64,000 bases of DNA, taken from contig NC_015964.1 of the NCBI RefSeq assembly GCF_000210895.1, positions 827,501 through 891,500 of the forward strand, written 5' to 3'. Origin of the DNA: Haemophilus parainfluenzae T3T1. GTDB taxonomy: Bacteria > Pseudomonadota > Gammaproteobacteria > Enterobacterales > Pasteurellaceae. The notes under the pieces are model-generated. The model saw nothing but the letters and a program-made list of their open reading frames with translations, ran no database searches and was not told the DNA's origin. A program made the translations under genes and the position numbers. Shown one piece after another: positions 21,959 to 29,532 of this stretch (within the stretch, counting starts at the first letter, position 1; each line of letters opens with the position of its first letter).

Positions 21959-22801
21959 ATGAATAAAGAAACTCAAATGATGTTAGTACCTCAAGGTAGC
22001 ATCGAAGGTTATATTCGAGCAGCAAACGAATATCCGATGCTCACTGCAGAGGAAGAAAAAAGCTTAGCAGAACGTTTGTATTATGACGGTGATATTGAAG
22101 CAGCGAAAAAATTAGTTTTATCACACTTACGTTTTGTTATTCATGTTGCGCGTGGTTATTCAGGTTATGGATTGCCACAAGCAGATTTAATTCAAGAAGG
22201 TAATATCGGATTAATGAAAGCGGTAAAACGTTTTAATCCGGAAGTGGGTGTTCGCCTTGTATCTTTTGCGGTGCATTGGATCAAAGCTGAAATCCATGAA
22301 TATGTCCTTCGCAACTGGCGTATTGTGAAAGTCGCAACCACAAAAGCACAACGTAAATTGTTCTTTAACCTACGTAAAACCAAACAACGTTTAGGTTGGT
22401 TCAATGAAAACGAAGTGGATATGGTGGCGAATGAGCTTGGCGTGTCAAAAGAAGATGTCATCGAAATGGAATCCCGTATGACTGGCGCTGATGTCGGCTT
22501 TGATTTGCCAACAGATGATGATGACGAAGCTTATGTACCTTCTTTATATTTAGAAGATAAAAGCTCAAACTTTGCGGCAGAACTTGAAAGTGAAAACTTT
22601 GAAGAACAAGCCACAGAAAAATTAGGTACAGCCTTAGCTAATCTTGATGAACGTAGCCAAGAGATTATCAAAGCACGTTGGTTAGATGATGAGAAAGCCA
22701 CCCTTCACGATCTTGCAGCAAAATATAATGTGTCTGCAGAACGTATTCGTCAGCTTGAAGCCAACGCATTGAAAAAACTTAAAAGTGCGGTCGATTTCTA
22801 A
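21959..22801 (+). CDS. rpoH: Heat-shock sigma factor sigma-32
   Basis: A 280-residue sigma factor. Region 2 includes the core-binding [19 protein letters not shown] and the -10 recognition segment [32 protein letters not shown] (only the order is described here), with the RpoH box region [10 protein letters not shown] following. Region 4.2 ([15 protein letters not shown]) is at the C-terminus. An ATG 39 bp upstream is in frame, but this start follows GAGGAGA and gives the usual N-terminus MNKETQMM. RpoH directs chaperone and protease genes. Confidence 0.95.
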   Translation: MNKETQMMLVPQGSIEGYIRAANEYPMLTAEEEKSLAERLYYDGDIEAAKKLVLSHLRFVIHVARGYSGYGLPQADLIQEGNIGLMKAVKRFNPEVGVRLVSFAVHWIKAEIHEYVLRNWRIVKVATTKAQRKLFFNLRKTKQRLGWFNENEVDMVANELGVSKEDVIEMESRMTGADVGFDLPTDDDDEAYVPSLYLEDKSSNFAAELESENFEEQATEKLGTALANLDERSQEIIKARWLDDEKATLHDLAAKYNVSAERIRQLEANALKKLKSAVDF

Positions 22802-22818
22802 GCCGTTTTGATAAAAAG

Positions 22819-22847
22819 AAAACCTGTCGATAATCGACAGGTTTTTT
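22819..22847. terminator. Terminator between rpoH and plsY
   Basis: AAAACCTGTCGA-TAA-TCGACAGGTTTT, a 12-bp stem flanked by A and T tracts, lies between convergent genes. Confidence 0.88.
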
Positions 22848-22849
22848 AT

Positions 22850-23449
22850 TTATTTCTTTTTGGATTTTCCCCACATTTTATCTTCTTGGCCTCGCCATAA
22901 ACGCTGAATATTGTCGTGGTGGCGGTAAATCAGCAAGCAGCAAACTAAGGCAACGGGGAAGGTAAATTCCGGTTTAAGCCACCAAACGTAAAATGGCACG
23001 AGAAGTGCCGTAATGACCGCACTTAATGAGGAATATCGACTAATTAAAAAGACTAACAACCACGTCCCTAACGTTGAACCCGCTACGCCCCAAGAGATTG
23101 GCGCGATGGCACCGAATGCGGTCGCGACGCCTTTTCCGCCTTTAAACTGAAAGAAAATAGGGAAAATATGGCCTAAACATGCGCCTAATGCCACCATGCC
23201 TAATTCAAATTGCGTGAGCCCTAAATAATACCCTGCCCAAACCGGTAACATCCCTTTTAAAATATCGCAAATTAATACTGCGAGCGCCGCCCAACGTCCA
23301 CCAATACGCAATACATTGGTCGCACCTGGGTTATGAGAGCCGTTTTTTCGCGGGTCAGGCAAGCCAGCTACCTTACAAATCAAAATTGCACTGGAAATTG
23401 ACCCCAGTAAATAAGCAAAAATCATATAAAAAAGGGCAAATAGGCTCAT
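22850..23449 (-). CDS. plsY: Glycerol-3-phosphate acyltransferase PlsY
   Basis: A 199-residue inner-membrane protein with five predicted helices that acylates glycerol 3-phosphate from acyl-phosphate, the first step of phospholipid synthesis. All three PlsY motifs are visible: LLGSISSA with GSHNPGATN, and the FKGGKGVAT phosphate-binding loop. A GTG start four codons earlier is possible, but the ATG follows TGGAG at good spacing and matches homologues. Divergent from folB. Confidence 0.95.
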   Translation of the reverse strand: MSLFALFYMIFAYLLGSISSAILICKVAGLPDPRKNGSHNPGATNVLRIGGRWAALAVLICDILKGMLPVWAGYYLGLTQFELGMVALGACLGHIFPIFFQFKGGKGVATAFGAIAPISWGVAGSTLGTWLLVFLISRYSSLSAVITALLVPFYVWWLKPEFTFPVALVCCLLIYRHHDNIQRLWRGQEDKMWGKSKKK

Positions 23450-23546
23450 TTTGTGCTCCACAATCTTGATTGTATTTGAAAAACTTGTTCGTTATTTTAA
23501 CCAAACTTGATAGCATTAGCCCACTATATTTTTACAGGAATGAGAG

Positions 23547-23903
23547 ATGGATCGAATTTTTATTGAAGAATTAATCGTCTTCGCACAAATTGGCGTGTAT
23601 GACTGGGAACAACAAATTAAACAAAAGCTCGTTTTTGATTTGGAAATGGCATGGGATTGTCAAAAAGCCGCCGAAACGGATGATGTACAATACTGTCTCA
23701 ATTATGCTGAAGTGAGCCAATTTATTTTAGATTATGTGCAAGCTAAGCCATTTTTATTGATTGAGCGCGTGGCTTATGAAGTGGCAGACCAATTACAACA
23801 ACGTTTTGGTATTTCATGGTTACGTCTTAAATTAAGCAAACCCAAAGCAGTTGCTCAAGCAAATAATGTCGGAATTATTGTAGAACGAGGCGAGTTGAAA
23901 TAA
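23547..23903 (+). CDS. folB: Dihydroneopterin aldolase
   Basis: A 118-residue enzyme that cleaves dihydroneopterin to 6-hydroxymethyl-dihydropterin in folate synthesis. The N-terminal IGVYDWE, the substrate-binding LIERVAYEVAD with the pterin-anchoring glutamate, and the C-terminal LSKPKAV segment are conserved. Length matches E. coli FolB (122). Divergent from plsY, as in E. coli. Confidence 0.94.
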   Translation: MDRIFIEELIVFAQIGVYDWEQQIKQKLVFDLEMAWDCQKAAETDDVQYCLNYAEVSQFILDYVQAKPFLLIERVAYEVADQLQQRFGISWLRLKLSKPKAVAQANNVGIIVERGELK

Positions 23904-23916
23904 TCGCTGAAAATTG

Positions 23917-23957
23917 ACCGCACTTTGGAAATATCAAAACAAAGTGCGGTTCATTTT
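23917..23957. terminator. Paired uptake sequences as folB terminator
   Basis: ACCGCACTTTG and CAAAGTGCGGT form an 11-bp stem with a 12-base loop, then a T-rich run; it separates folB from the convergent CDF gene. Confidence 0.75.
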
Positions 23958-24569
23958 TTAGATGTTTTTAAGCGCCAAACGGAATGTGCCAATCCCACTT
24001 TTTAATACTAGTACACTTAATATCATACTTGCTAGCGGATCAACCCATAACCATCCCAGAAAATAAGCGCTTAGCCCCGAAAGTATCGCAATAATGGAAC
24101 CGAATAAATCGGTGAGTACATGTAGATATGCCGCTTTGATATTGAGATTATCATGATCGCTGTTCAACATCATCTTTGCAACGAAAAGATTCACCAATAA
24201 TCCGAGAGATGCCACCCCAAGCATCGGTAATGCCATCATCTCAATAGGATTTTGCCAGCGTTGAATGGCTTCAACTAAAATCATCAATGCCACAATAATC
24301 AACGAGCCGCTATTAAGTAGGGCAATGTATCGTTGTTTTTGAGCGGATAGAAACAACGCTAACAAGGCTAAAAATAACGATAAACTATCATTTGCCATGT
24401 GTCCCGCATCAGCCATGAGTGCCAAACTGTTAAACCAATAGCCACCAACAAATTCGACAACCATAAAGCCGGTAATGATGGCCAAACTGAGTGCTAAGAT
24501 TTTTTTATCTTGTGGAATATGCGCATGAGATGAATGGTCATGGTGTTCATGGGAATGATGTTCGGACAT
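23958..24569 (-). CDS. Cation diffusion facilitator, short form without C-terminal domain
   Basis: A 203-residue metal:proton antiporter of the CDF family. A His-rich N-terminus (SEHHSHEHHDH) precedes six predicted helices. The metal-site motifs are HMAND in helix 2 (with upstream D in LMADAGH) and HVLTD in helix 5. The protein ends right after helix 6, so the cytoplasmic metal-sensing domain of typical CDFs (about 300 residues) is missing. Probable substrate is zinc or cadmium. The start follows GAGGAGC; an upstream in-frame start lacks a ribosome site. Divergent from a MerR-type gene that very likely controls it. Confidence 0.88.
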   Translation of the reverse strand: MSEHHSHEHHDHSSHAHIPQDKKILALSLAIITGFMVVEFVGGYWFNSLALMADAGHMANDSLSLFLALLALFLSAQKQRYIALLNSGSLIIVALMILVEAIQRWQNPIEMMALPMLGVASLGLLVNLFVAKMMLNSDHDNLNIKAAYLHVLTDLFGSIIAILSGLSAYFLGWLWVDPLASMILSVLVLKSGIGTFRLALKNI

Positions 24570-24606
24570 AATGCTCCTCATTGTGTCTTTAATTAACTTG
24601 AGATAA

Positions 24607-24637
24607 AGTATAAAGTCCGTAGTCACTACAAGGTCAA
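24607..24637 (-). promoter_or_regulatory. MerR-type promoter/operator for the CDF gene (19-bp spacer)
   Basis: On the minus strand -35 TTGACC and -10 TATACT are separated by exactly 19 bp, the hallmark of MerR-family activated promoters. The spacer contains the imperfect dyad ACCTTGTAGTGACTACGGACT, which resembles CadR/PbrR operators. It lies 38 bp upstream of the CDF start and 18 bp upstream of the regulator start, so it is placed to serve both. Confidence 0.85.
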
Positions 24638-24654
24638 GGCTTAATTTTAAAAAG

Positions 24655-25038
24655 ATGAAGATTCATGAACTCAGCAAACAAAGCGGTATTCATTTAGAAA
24701 CCATTCGCTATTATGAAAAAATGGGGTTAATGCCGGAGCCTAAACGGCTGGCAAATGGCTATCGAGATTATGATGAAGCCAGTTTGAAACAATTAAAGTT
24801 TATTAAAACCTGCCGAGCGTTAGATTTTAGCTTAGCCGAAATTAAATTTTTTAATGAGATGAAAACGCAGCAATCTCAACATTGCGAAGTGGATAGTATG
24901 TTGGCGAAGCATTTAGCTTCAGTTGAAGAAAAAATTGCCGAACTGACCGAAATTAAACATTTTCTACAAAGTTTAATTACCGAAGATGATCATCAAGCTG
25001 CAGATTGTAAAGCCATGGCTCAATTAAAAGCCTATTAA
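24655..25038 (+). CDS. MerR family metal-responsive regulator (CadR/PbrR-like)
   Basis: A 127-residue regulator with the MerR winged helix (ELSKQSGIHLETIRYYEKMGL), a dimerisation coiled coil (about 80-108) and a metal-binding C-terminus. Cysteines occur at C53, C77 and C118; C77 and C118 match two of the three metal ligands of CadR/PbrR (C77, C112, C119), while the middle cysteine is absent and histidines (H76, H113) are nearby. This suggests a zinc/cadmium-type site with altered ligands. Divergent from the CDF exporter. Confidence 0.88.
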   Translation: MKIHELSKQSGIHLETIRYYEKMGLMPEPKRLANGYRDYDEASLKQLKFIKTCRALDFSLAEIKFFNEMKTQQSQHCEVDSMLAKHLASVEEKIAELTEIKHFLQSLITEDDHQAADCKAMAQLKAY

Positions 25039-25057
25039 GTGCGGTCAAAAAATATTA

Positions 25058-25083
25058 AAAATCCGCACGTGGATGTGCGGATT
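25058..25083. terminator. Terminator between the MerR gene and nnrS
   Basis: AATCCGCAC-GTGGAT-GTGCGGATT, 9-bp stem, lies between convergent genes; an uptake sequence precedes it. Confidence 0.65.
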
Positions 25084-25088
25084 GGTCA

Positions 25089-26186
25089 TTATTCCGGATC
25101 ATCTGTAAAGGCATTGTTTCGGAATATCGGCACAAAGGTTGCGAGATATAGCATAAACACGATGGCAATTAAAATAGCGGGAATCGTGATAAAAAACAGC
25201 TCGTCCACATACATTAAACAAGCTCGGGAAAGTGCTGCCGTAAAAAGACAAAGCACGGCAAGGCGACAGAGTTTTGGGTAATCCAGTTTCGTAAAGCCAC
25301 TATGCCATAATCCCGCGGTGAGCCAAATCATCATCATACTGCCAAGAATGCCGCCGAGTGTCACCATGTGTAATGGATCGGCAGTAGGCTCATCAATTAA
25401 TTTATTGATGCCAATCCACAAATAGCCAATCGCGGCGAACAATTGAAGGAAATAATAAGTGCGTACGTAATGTTTACGTAGCAGTTCGTGATGATGTAAT
25501 TCGCGTAACTTGGCAAGCAAGATAAAGCCAACGGCAAAAGCAGTAAAAGTGGCTGTTTGCGCAGGCAACCAAAGCTCTGCTGCGGTATGGAGCAGCAAGA
25601 ATGTAATTGCAATATTTTTATACACGACATTTGGGATAAATACGGGATCTTTCAATGTACTTTCTTTCAGTGCCTCTGCGCCTAATAGAATGCTGACTCG
25701 AATTGATACAAACATTACAGCCGCCATATTCAAATGCACCTGTGCTCGCAATAATTTCAGACTATCAGTCATGGCGTAAGCTGTCTGACAAACTGTAAAT
25801 GCGGCAAGTAATATCAGTAAAGTAAAATTGTCGGTATTACGATCCAACCAAAACAGCCAAGCACAAAAGAGTAACAACGCGAGCCAATAAGCTGCCACTA
25901 AAAACGAGGCGGTTTGCGGCGAAAATGGCAATAACACCAATCCTGTAAGTAAGAGTACCGCTAAAATCGTCGCAATAGGTTTTAAATTGCCTTTGTAATT
26001 TGTCCATTCAAGCATGGAAGCTGTCAGAAAGCCGCCGTATGCGGCTGGCAGCATAAATTCTAAGAAAATTTTGCGGTGTAGGATGAGATCATCGGGGTTG
26101 ATGAAAAAGCTCAACGCCCCCACAATCGCAAGAATGGCAGCCCCAACAAAAAACGGTCGCATTGGATGGGTAAAGAAATTATTCAT
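25089..26186 (-). CDS. nnrS: NnrS family heme-copper membrane protein
   Basis: A 365-residue protein with about 12 predicted membrane helices and the NnrS N-terminus (FFTHPMRPFFVGAAI-like: H..RPFF). Conserved histidines on helices (LHLNMAAV, LLLHTAAE, LHMVTLGG) are candidates for heme or metal binding. NnrS proteins protect against nitrosative stress and are often co-regulated with nitrogen oxide reductases. Here it is the last gene of an ABC importer operon and overlaps the ATPase gene by 8 bp. Confidence 0.83.
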   Translation of the reverse strand: MNNFFTHPMRPFFVGAAILAIVGALSFFINPDDLILHRKIFLEFMLPAAYGGFLTASMLEWTNYKGNLKPIATILAVLLLTGLVLLPFSPQTASFLVAAYWLALLLFCAWLFWLDRNTDNFTLLILLAAFTVCQTAYAMTDSLKLLRAQVHLNMAAVMFVSIRVSILLGAEALKESTLKDPVFIPNVVYKNIAITFLLLHTAAELWLPAQTATFTAFAVGFILLAKLRELHHHELLRKHYVRTYYFLQLFAAIGYLWIGINKLIDEPTADPLHMVTLGGILGSMMMIWLTAGLWHSGFTKLDYPKLCRLAVLCLFTAALSRACLMYVDELFFITIPAILIAIVFMLYLATFVPIFRNNAFTDDPE

Positions 26187-26871
26187 AATAATGGATTCCT
26201 TGAAATTCGCGTGCGACTACGGTTTCTTCAAAGGCTGAATTGCGTTCGGATAATGGCGTTGGCAAGGTAATCACATTTTGAACATCCATCCCTTTTGGAG
26301 AAAGCTGCATAATCTCTCGGCTTAATCGAGCTGCTTCAAAACGATCGTGCGTCACTAAAATACAAGCCATGCCTTGGTGCTCAATTTTTTCCACTAACAT
26401 CGCAGCTAAAATATCACGTAAATCGCGATCCAAACCGACAAAAGGTTCGTCCAATAAGGCTAAATCACAGCCACATAGTAATAGACGCAAAAATGCCACG
26501 CGTTTTGCCATACCGCCCGATAATTCGGTCGGATATTTATTCAAATCCCCCGAAGAAAGCCCGATCTTTTCTGCCAGCGCAATGATTTCATTTTCATTAG
26601 GATTATCCATAAAAATGGCAATATTCTGCATGGCAGTGAGATTTTCTAATAGACGATTTTCTTGAAACAGAAAGCCTGTTTTACGGAATGTATTCTTGAT
26701 TTCGCCCGATTTTGGTGTTTCTAAACCTGAAATCAAACGCAGTACCGTAGTTTTACCACAACCGCTTGGGCCGAATAAAGTTTTCACTTCGCCTGGTTGT
26801 AAATTCATACTGAAATCGCGCACGATGGGATCGCGGAGAATTTCAAAACGCACATTTTTTAAACTCAGCAT
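26179..26871 (-). CDS. ABC transporter ATP-binding protein (nitrate/sulfonate/taurine type)
   Basis: About 230 residues with Walker A GPSGCGKTT, signature LSGGM (M in place of the usual Q), Walker B LALLDEPF with GLD, and switch histidine VTHD. It clusters by sequence style with SsuB/TauB-type ATPases. The ATG overlaps the permease stop (TAATG) and follows GGAGAAG; a GTG four codons earlier is less likely. Second or third gene of the importer operon. Confidence 0.88.
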   Translation of the reverse strand: MLSLKNVRFEILRDPIVRDFSMNLQPGEVKTLFGPSGCGKTTVLRLISGLETPKSGEIKNTFRKTGFLFQENRLLENLTAMQNIAIFMDNPNENEIIALAEKIGLSSGDLNKYPTELSGGMAKRVAFLRLLLCGCDLALLDEPFVGLDRDLRDILAAMLVEKIEHQGMACILVTHDRFEAARLSREIMQLSPKGMDVQNVITLPTPLSERNSAFEETVVAREFQGIHYYE

Positions 26872-27668
26872 TATCTTCTCCACGGCATAAACAGGATTTC
26901 TAATGGCTTGGTAATCAAATATTCAAAGAGTGAAACAAACACAATCACTAACAGCACATAAGCCATCACTGTTGAAGTATCTAACATGGCTCTGGCATCG
27001 GCAATTCTTGCACCTACACCCTCATTGGCTCCCAAAAGCTCAGCCATAATCACCACTTTCACGCCCATAGCCACCGCGACGCCAATGCTGGAAATCACAT
27101 AGCCTGTGAGATGGGGAACATACAAATAGCGGATTTTTTTCCACAATCCGAGTTTGTACGCATCAAACAATTCTTCATGTTGTTTGTTTACACTTGCCAT
27201 GCCCATAGCAGCACTGGCAAAGGTCAGCGGGGCGACTAATACGATAATGGTAAATAGCACACTTGGGTTGCCAAAGCCAAACCAAAATAATGCCATCACA
27301 ACCCAAATAATTGGCGGCATGGCTAACAAAATCGTAATGACGGGTTTAAGCAATGCCATAGCGGTTTTAAAGCTTCCCGCAATCAGCCCTGCCGCTAAGC
27401 CTGCGACTAATGCAATGGCAATACCCACTACAGAACGCCATAATGAAATACCGATTTCGTTTTGTTGGAAATGATCGAGCAGCTCAAGGGCTTTTTGAAA
27501 AACATCCGAGGGAGCAGGCAGCATAAATTCACCAAATAGTGCGCTGCCCCAAGCCCACAAAGCAACCACCATCATCGCCACACTCAAGCCGGTAAAACCG
27601 CTCCAGAGGTAGTCGATGATGTAAAACAGGACAGGTTGTGGTTTACGGATTTTGTCAGTTTTAATCAT
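26871..27668 (-). CDS. ABC transporter permease (SsuC/TauC type)
   Basis: A 265-residue inner-membrane protein with six predicted helices and the EAA-like cytoplasmic loop EELFDAYKLGLWKKIRYLYVP (given here as the region near residue 155-175). It would form the channel for the substrate delivered by the binding protein encoded 21 bp upstream. Confidence 0.88.
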   Translation of the reverse strand: MIKTDKIRKPQPVLFYIIDYLWSGFTGLSVAMMVVALWAWGSALFGEFMLPAPSDVFQKALELLDHFQQNEIGISLWRSVVGIAIALVAGLAAGLIAGSFKTAMALLKPVITILLAMPPIIWVVMALFWFGFGNPSVLFTIIVLVAPLTFASAAMGMASVNKQHEELFDAYKLGLWKKIRYLYVPHLTGYVISSIGVAVAMGVKVVIMAELLGANEGVGARIADARAMLDTSTVMAYVLLVIVFVSLFEYLITKPLEILFMPWRR

Positions 27669-27689
27669 GTTATGTGATTCAGTTTCAAA

Positions 27690-28667
27690 TTAAGCCAAGA
27701 AGAATTTATCATCTGGTAATTTACCACCTAAGAGTTTTGGATTGAACTCCATCAAGGTTTCATAGAATTGCATGATTTCATTTTTCAGTTCACTGGCTTT
27801 GGTTACTGTTAAGCGTGCACCGTCTAAGCCCATTTCAATAGCGGCTTCTGGTGCTGGTAGATAATTAGCGCCAATTTCAGCCGCACTTTTACGGTTAGCC
27901 ATAATCCAGTTTAACGCATCACTTAAATCTTGGTGAAGTAGATCAAACTCCGCCTTGTGTGCGTGGAAGTATTCTTCGTTAGCAATAATGCCTGCCATTG
28001 GAATAAGTGGTTTGGTATTAAATGCTTGACCCCATTCTTTCACTAAATCAAAACCGCGTACAATCTCCGTACCAACAATTTTAGCTTTCAGCACAACGGC
28101 ACTCGCCATCGGTTCTGGCAAGATGGCCGCATGGAAATCTTTAAGCAAGAACAAACCAATTGCTTCAGTTGGCGTTGCCGCATAGGTGATATCCACTTTA
28201 TTAATATCAATATTCAATTTTTTCAATAAGGCCTGCAATACGATGTCTGGCATATCGTTTTTAAATGGCACAAGGATTTTTTTACCCACCAATTCTTGCG
28301 GTGAAGTGATAGGCGTACTTTTACACATCAACTGCGTAATGCCATTGGTAAGAATATTCACCATGCCAACTTGTTGCCCTTGATTACGTAAATTCACGCC
28401 TACATTACTTGGGCTCATCATTACTTTAAATTGACCACTTGCTACACCCGCACGCAATTGATCTGGCGAACGCCAAATCTCTAATGCGACATCCGCTTGT
28501 TTGGCTAATTTACCTTGTGCTGCCGCCACTGCAATGGTCACACTTGGCATAGCCGGTGCGCCATAAATAGTAAATTGTTCTTTCGTTGCTGCAAAGAGAG
28601 AAGGCGACATGCCCGCTGCTGTAAATGCCGCACTCATTCTTAAAAAATCACGTCTATTCATTGTCAT
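27690..28667 (-). CDS. Tat-exported ABC substrate-binding protein (NMT1/SsuA-like)
   Basis: A 325-residue periplasmic binding protein. The N-terminus NRRDFLRMSAAF is a twin-arginine signal, with cleavage expected after SLFA, so it is exported folded. The two-lobed NMT1-like fold is suggested by GAPAMPSVTIAVA and the VGKKILVPF-DMPD-EAIGLF segments. Proteins of this group bind nitrate, sulfonates, taurine or thiamine precursors; the sequence does not decide which. The start follows AAGGAG at six bases. First gene of an operon with permease, ATPase and nnrS. Confidence 0.83.
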   Translation of the reverse strand: MTMNRRDFLRMSAAFTAAGMSPSLFAATKEQFTIYGAPAMPSVTIAVAAAQGKLAKQADVALEIWRSPDQLRAGVASGQFKVMMSPSNVGVNLRNQGQQVGMVNILTNGITQLMCKSTPITSPQELVGKKILVPFKNDMPDIVLQALLKKLNIDINKVDITYAATPTEAIGLFLLKDFHAAILPEPMASAVVLKAKIVGTEIVRGFDLVKEWGQAFNTKPLIPMAGIIANEEYFHAHKAEFDLLHQDLSDALNWIMANRKSAAEIGANYLPAPEAAIEMGLDGARLTVTKASELKNEIMQFYETLMEFNPKLLGGKLPDDKFFLA

Positions 28668-28709
28668 GGTTATCTCCTTATAATGAAACAAGTCTAATAC
28701 CTGTATTTT

Positions 28710-28732
28710 GATAATAGTTTTCATTTATTATC
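28710..28732. promoter_or_regulatory. Dyad upstream of the ABC importer/nnrS operon
   Basis: GATAATA and TATTATC flank nine bases, 43 bp upstream of the binding-protein start. The arms resemble Fur hexamers (GATAAT/ATTATC) but the spacing is not the standard 19-bp Fur box, so no regulator is assigned. Confidence 0.4.
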
Positions 28733-28841
28733 TTACTACTGTGATTAAAGTAAAGAAAGACAAAAGTGCGGTCAGATTTTTAGGTGTTTTTTTAATTTCT
28801 TTAAATTTTGACTGCACTTTGCAATATAAAAGGAACAAACT

Positions 28842-29201
28842 ATGCGACAAGCACAGCAGATAATGGATTACGCAGAGAATCACTATGCCGCACAGCCCGA
28901 ATACCTTTGGGCAAAGTTTCCGGACTATGCGATTTTGCGCCATAGCAATGCAAAAGGAAAATGGTATGCCCTTATCGGCAAAATTGCTAAAACGAAACTG
29001 GGTTTAAAAGAAAAAGGGGATACGGATTTTATCAATCTTAAATGCCCTCCCGATATGGTAAGTATTTTGCGACAATCTCCACCTTTTTTGCCTGCCTATC
29101 ACATGAACAAAACTCACTGGCTGACAATTTTGTTAGATCATGGTGTAGAAAGCGAAGAAATTTTTAAATTGCTCGATTGGAGCTATGATTTGACGAAGTA
29201 G
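28842..29201 (+). CDS. MmcQ/YjbR family protein
   Basis: A 119-residue protein with the MmcQ/YjbR (DUF419) pattern: AENHYAAQPEYLW, HSNAKGKWYALIG, INLKCPPDM and a C-terminal KTHWLTILLDHGV region. The fold (CyaY-like/double-wing) suggests nucleic acid binding but no biochemical role is established. It has its own AAGGAAC ribosome site. Confidence 0.85.
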   Translation: MRQAQQIMDYAENHYAAQPEYLWAKFPDYAILRHSNAKGKWYALIGKIAKTKLGLKEKGDTDFINLKCPPDMVSILRQSPPFLPAYHMNKTHWLTILLDHGVESEEIFKLLDWSYDLTK

Positions 29202-29431
29202 AAATAAGGGGGAATCTTACGCCCCCCTCTAAAATAGATTATTTTTCATACAAAAATTTACACTTCTTTAAGTTTCTCGTAAAAATTTTCAAAAATCTTT
29301 ACATATATTTACATAACTCAAAATTTACCTTAATTGCTTGTAATTTTTAATAAATCTTTTTTTTGATGCTTTCTTTTTATACAAAGTTGGCTTAAAATAA
29401 GCCGTTCTGACCAGAAGGGTAAGGGAAACTA
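29202..29431. promoter_or_regulatory. A+T-rich leader region of the adhesin gene
   Basis: This 230-bp gap holds a weak hairpin (AGGGGG/CCCCCT, 29208-29232) without a T run after the YjbR gene, a T8 tract at 29357-29364, a possible -10 TATACA at 29378-29383, and a hairpin GGCTTA-AAA-TAAGCC at 29389-29403. With the short ORF after it, the untranslated leader upstream of the adhesin exceeds 100 bases. No convincing -35 was found. Confidence 0.45.
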
Positions 29432-29527
29432 TTGACTAAATTTGTTGTCGCCACCTTTTTGATGCTGAATTTTTTGGTGCTGTTGTCCGTGCAACAGCTT
29501 CTCAACAATCCTAATAAAAAGGAATAA
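29432..29527 (+). CDS. Possible 31-residue hydrophobic leader peptide upstream of adhesin
   Basis: A TTG-initiated reading frame of 31 codons, preceded by AAGGG at six bases. The product begins MTKFVVATFLMLNFLVLLSV and ends in a polar tail QQLLNNPNKKE, i.e. one membrane helix. It ends 5 bp before the adhesin start, and the adhesin's ribosome site (AAGGAA) lies inside its last codons, which could couple their translation. Small size and the TTG start make it uncertain whether it is expressed. Confidence 0.4.
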   Translation: MTKFVVATFLMLNFLVLLSVQQLLNNPNKKE

Positions 29528-29532
29528 AACTT

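Noticed and set aside
29357-29364. T8 tract upstream of the adhesin as a phase-variation switch
   Set aside because: Too short and in an A+T-rich region to claim slippage control without strain comparison.
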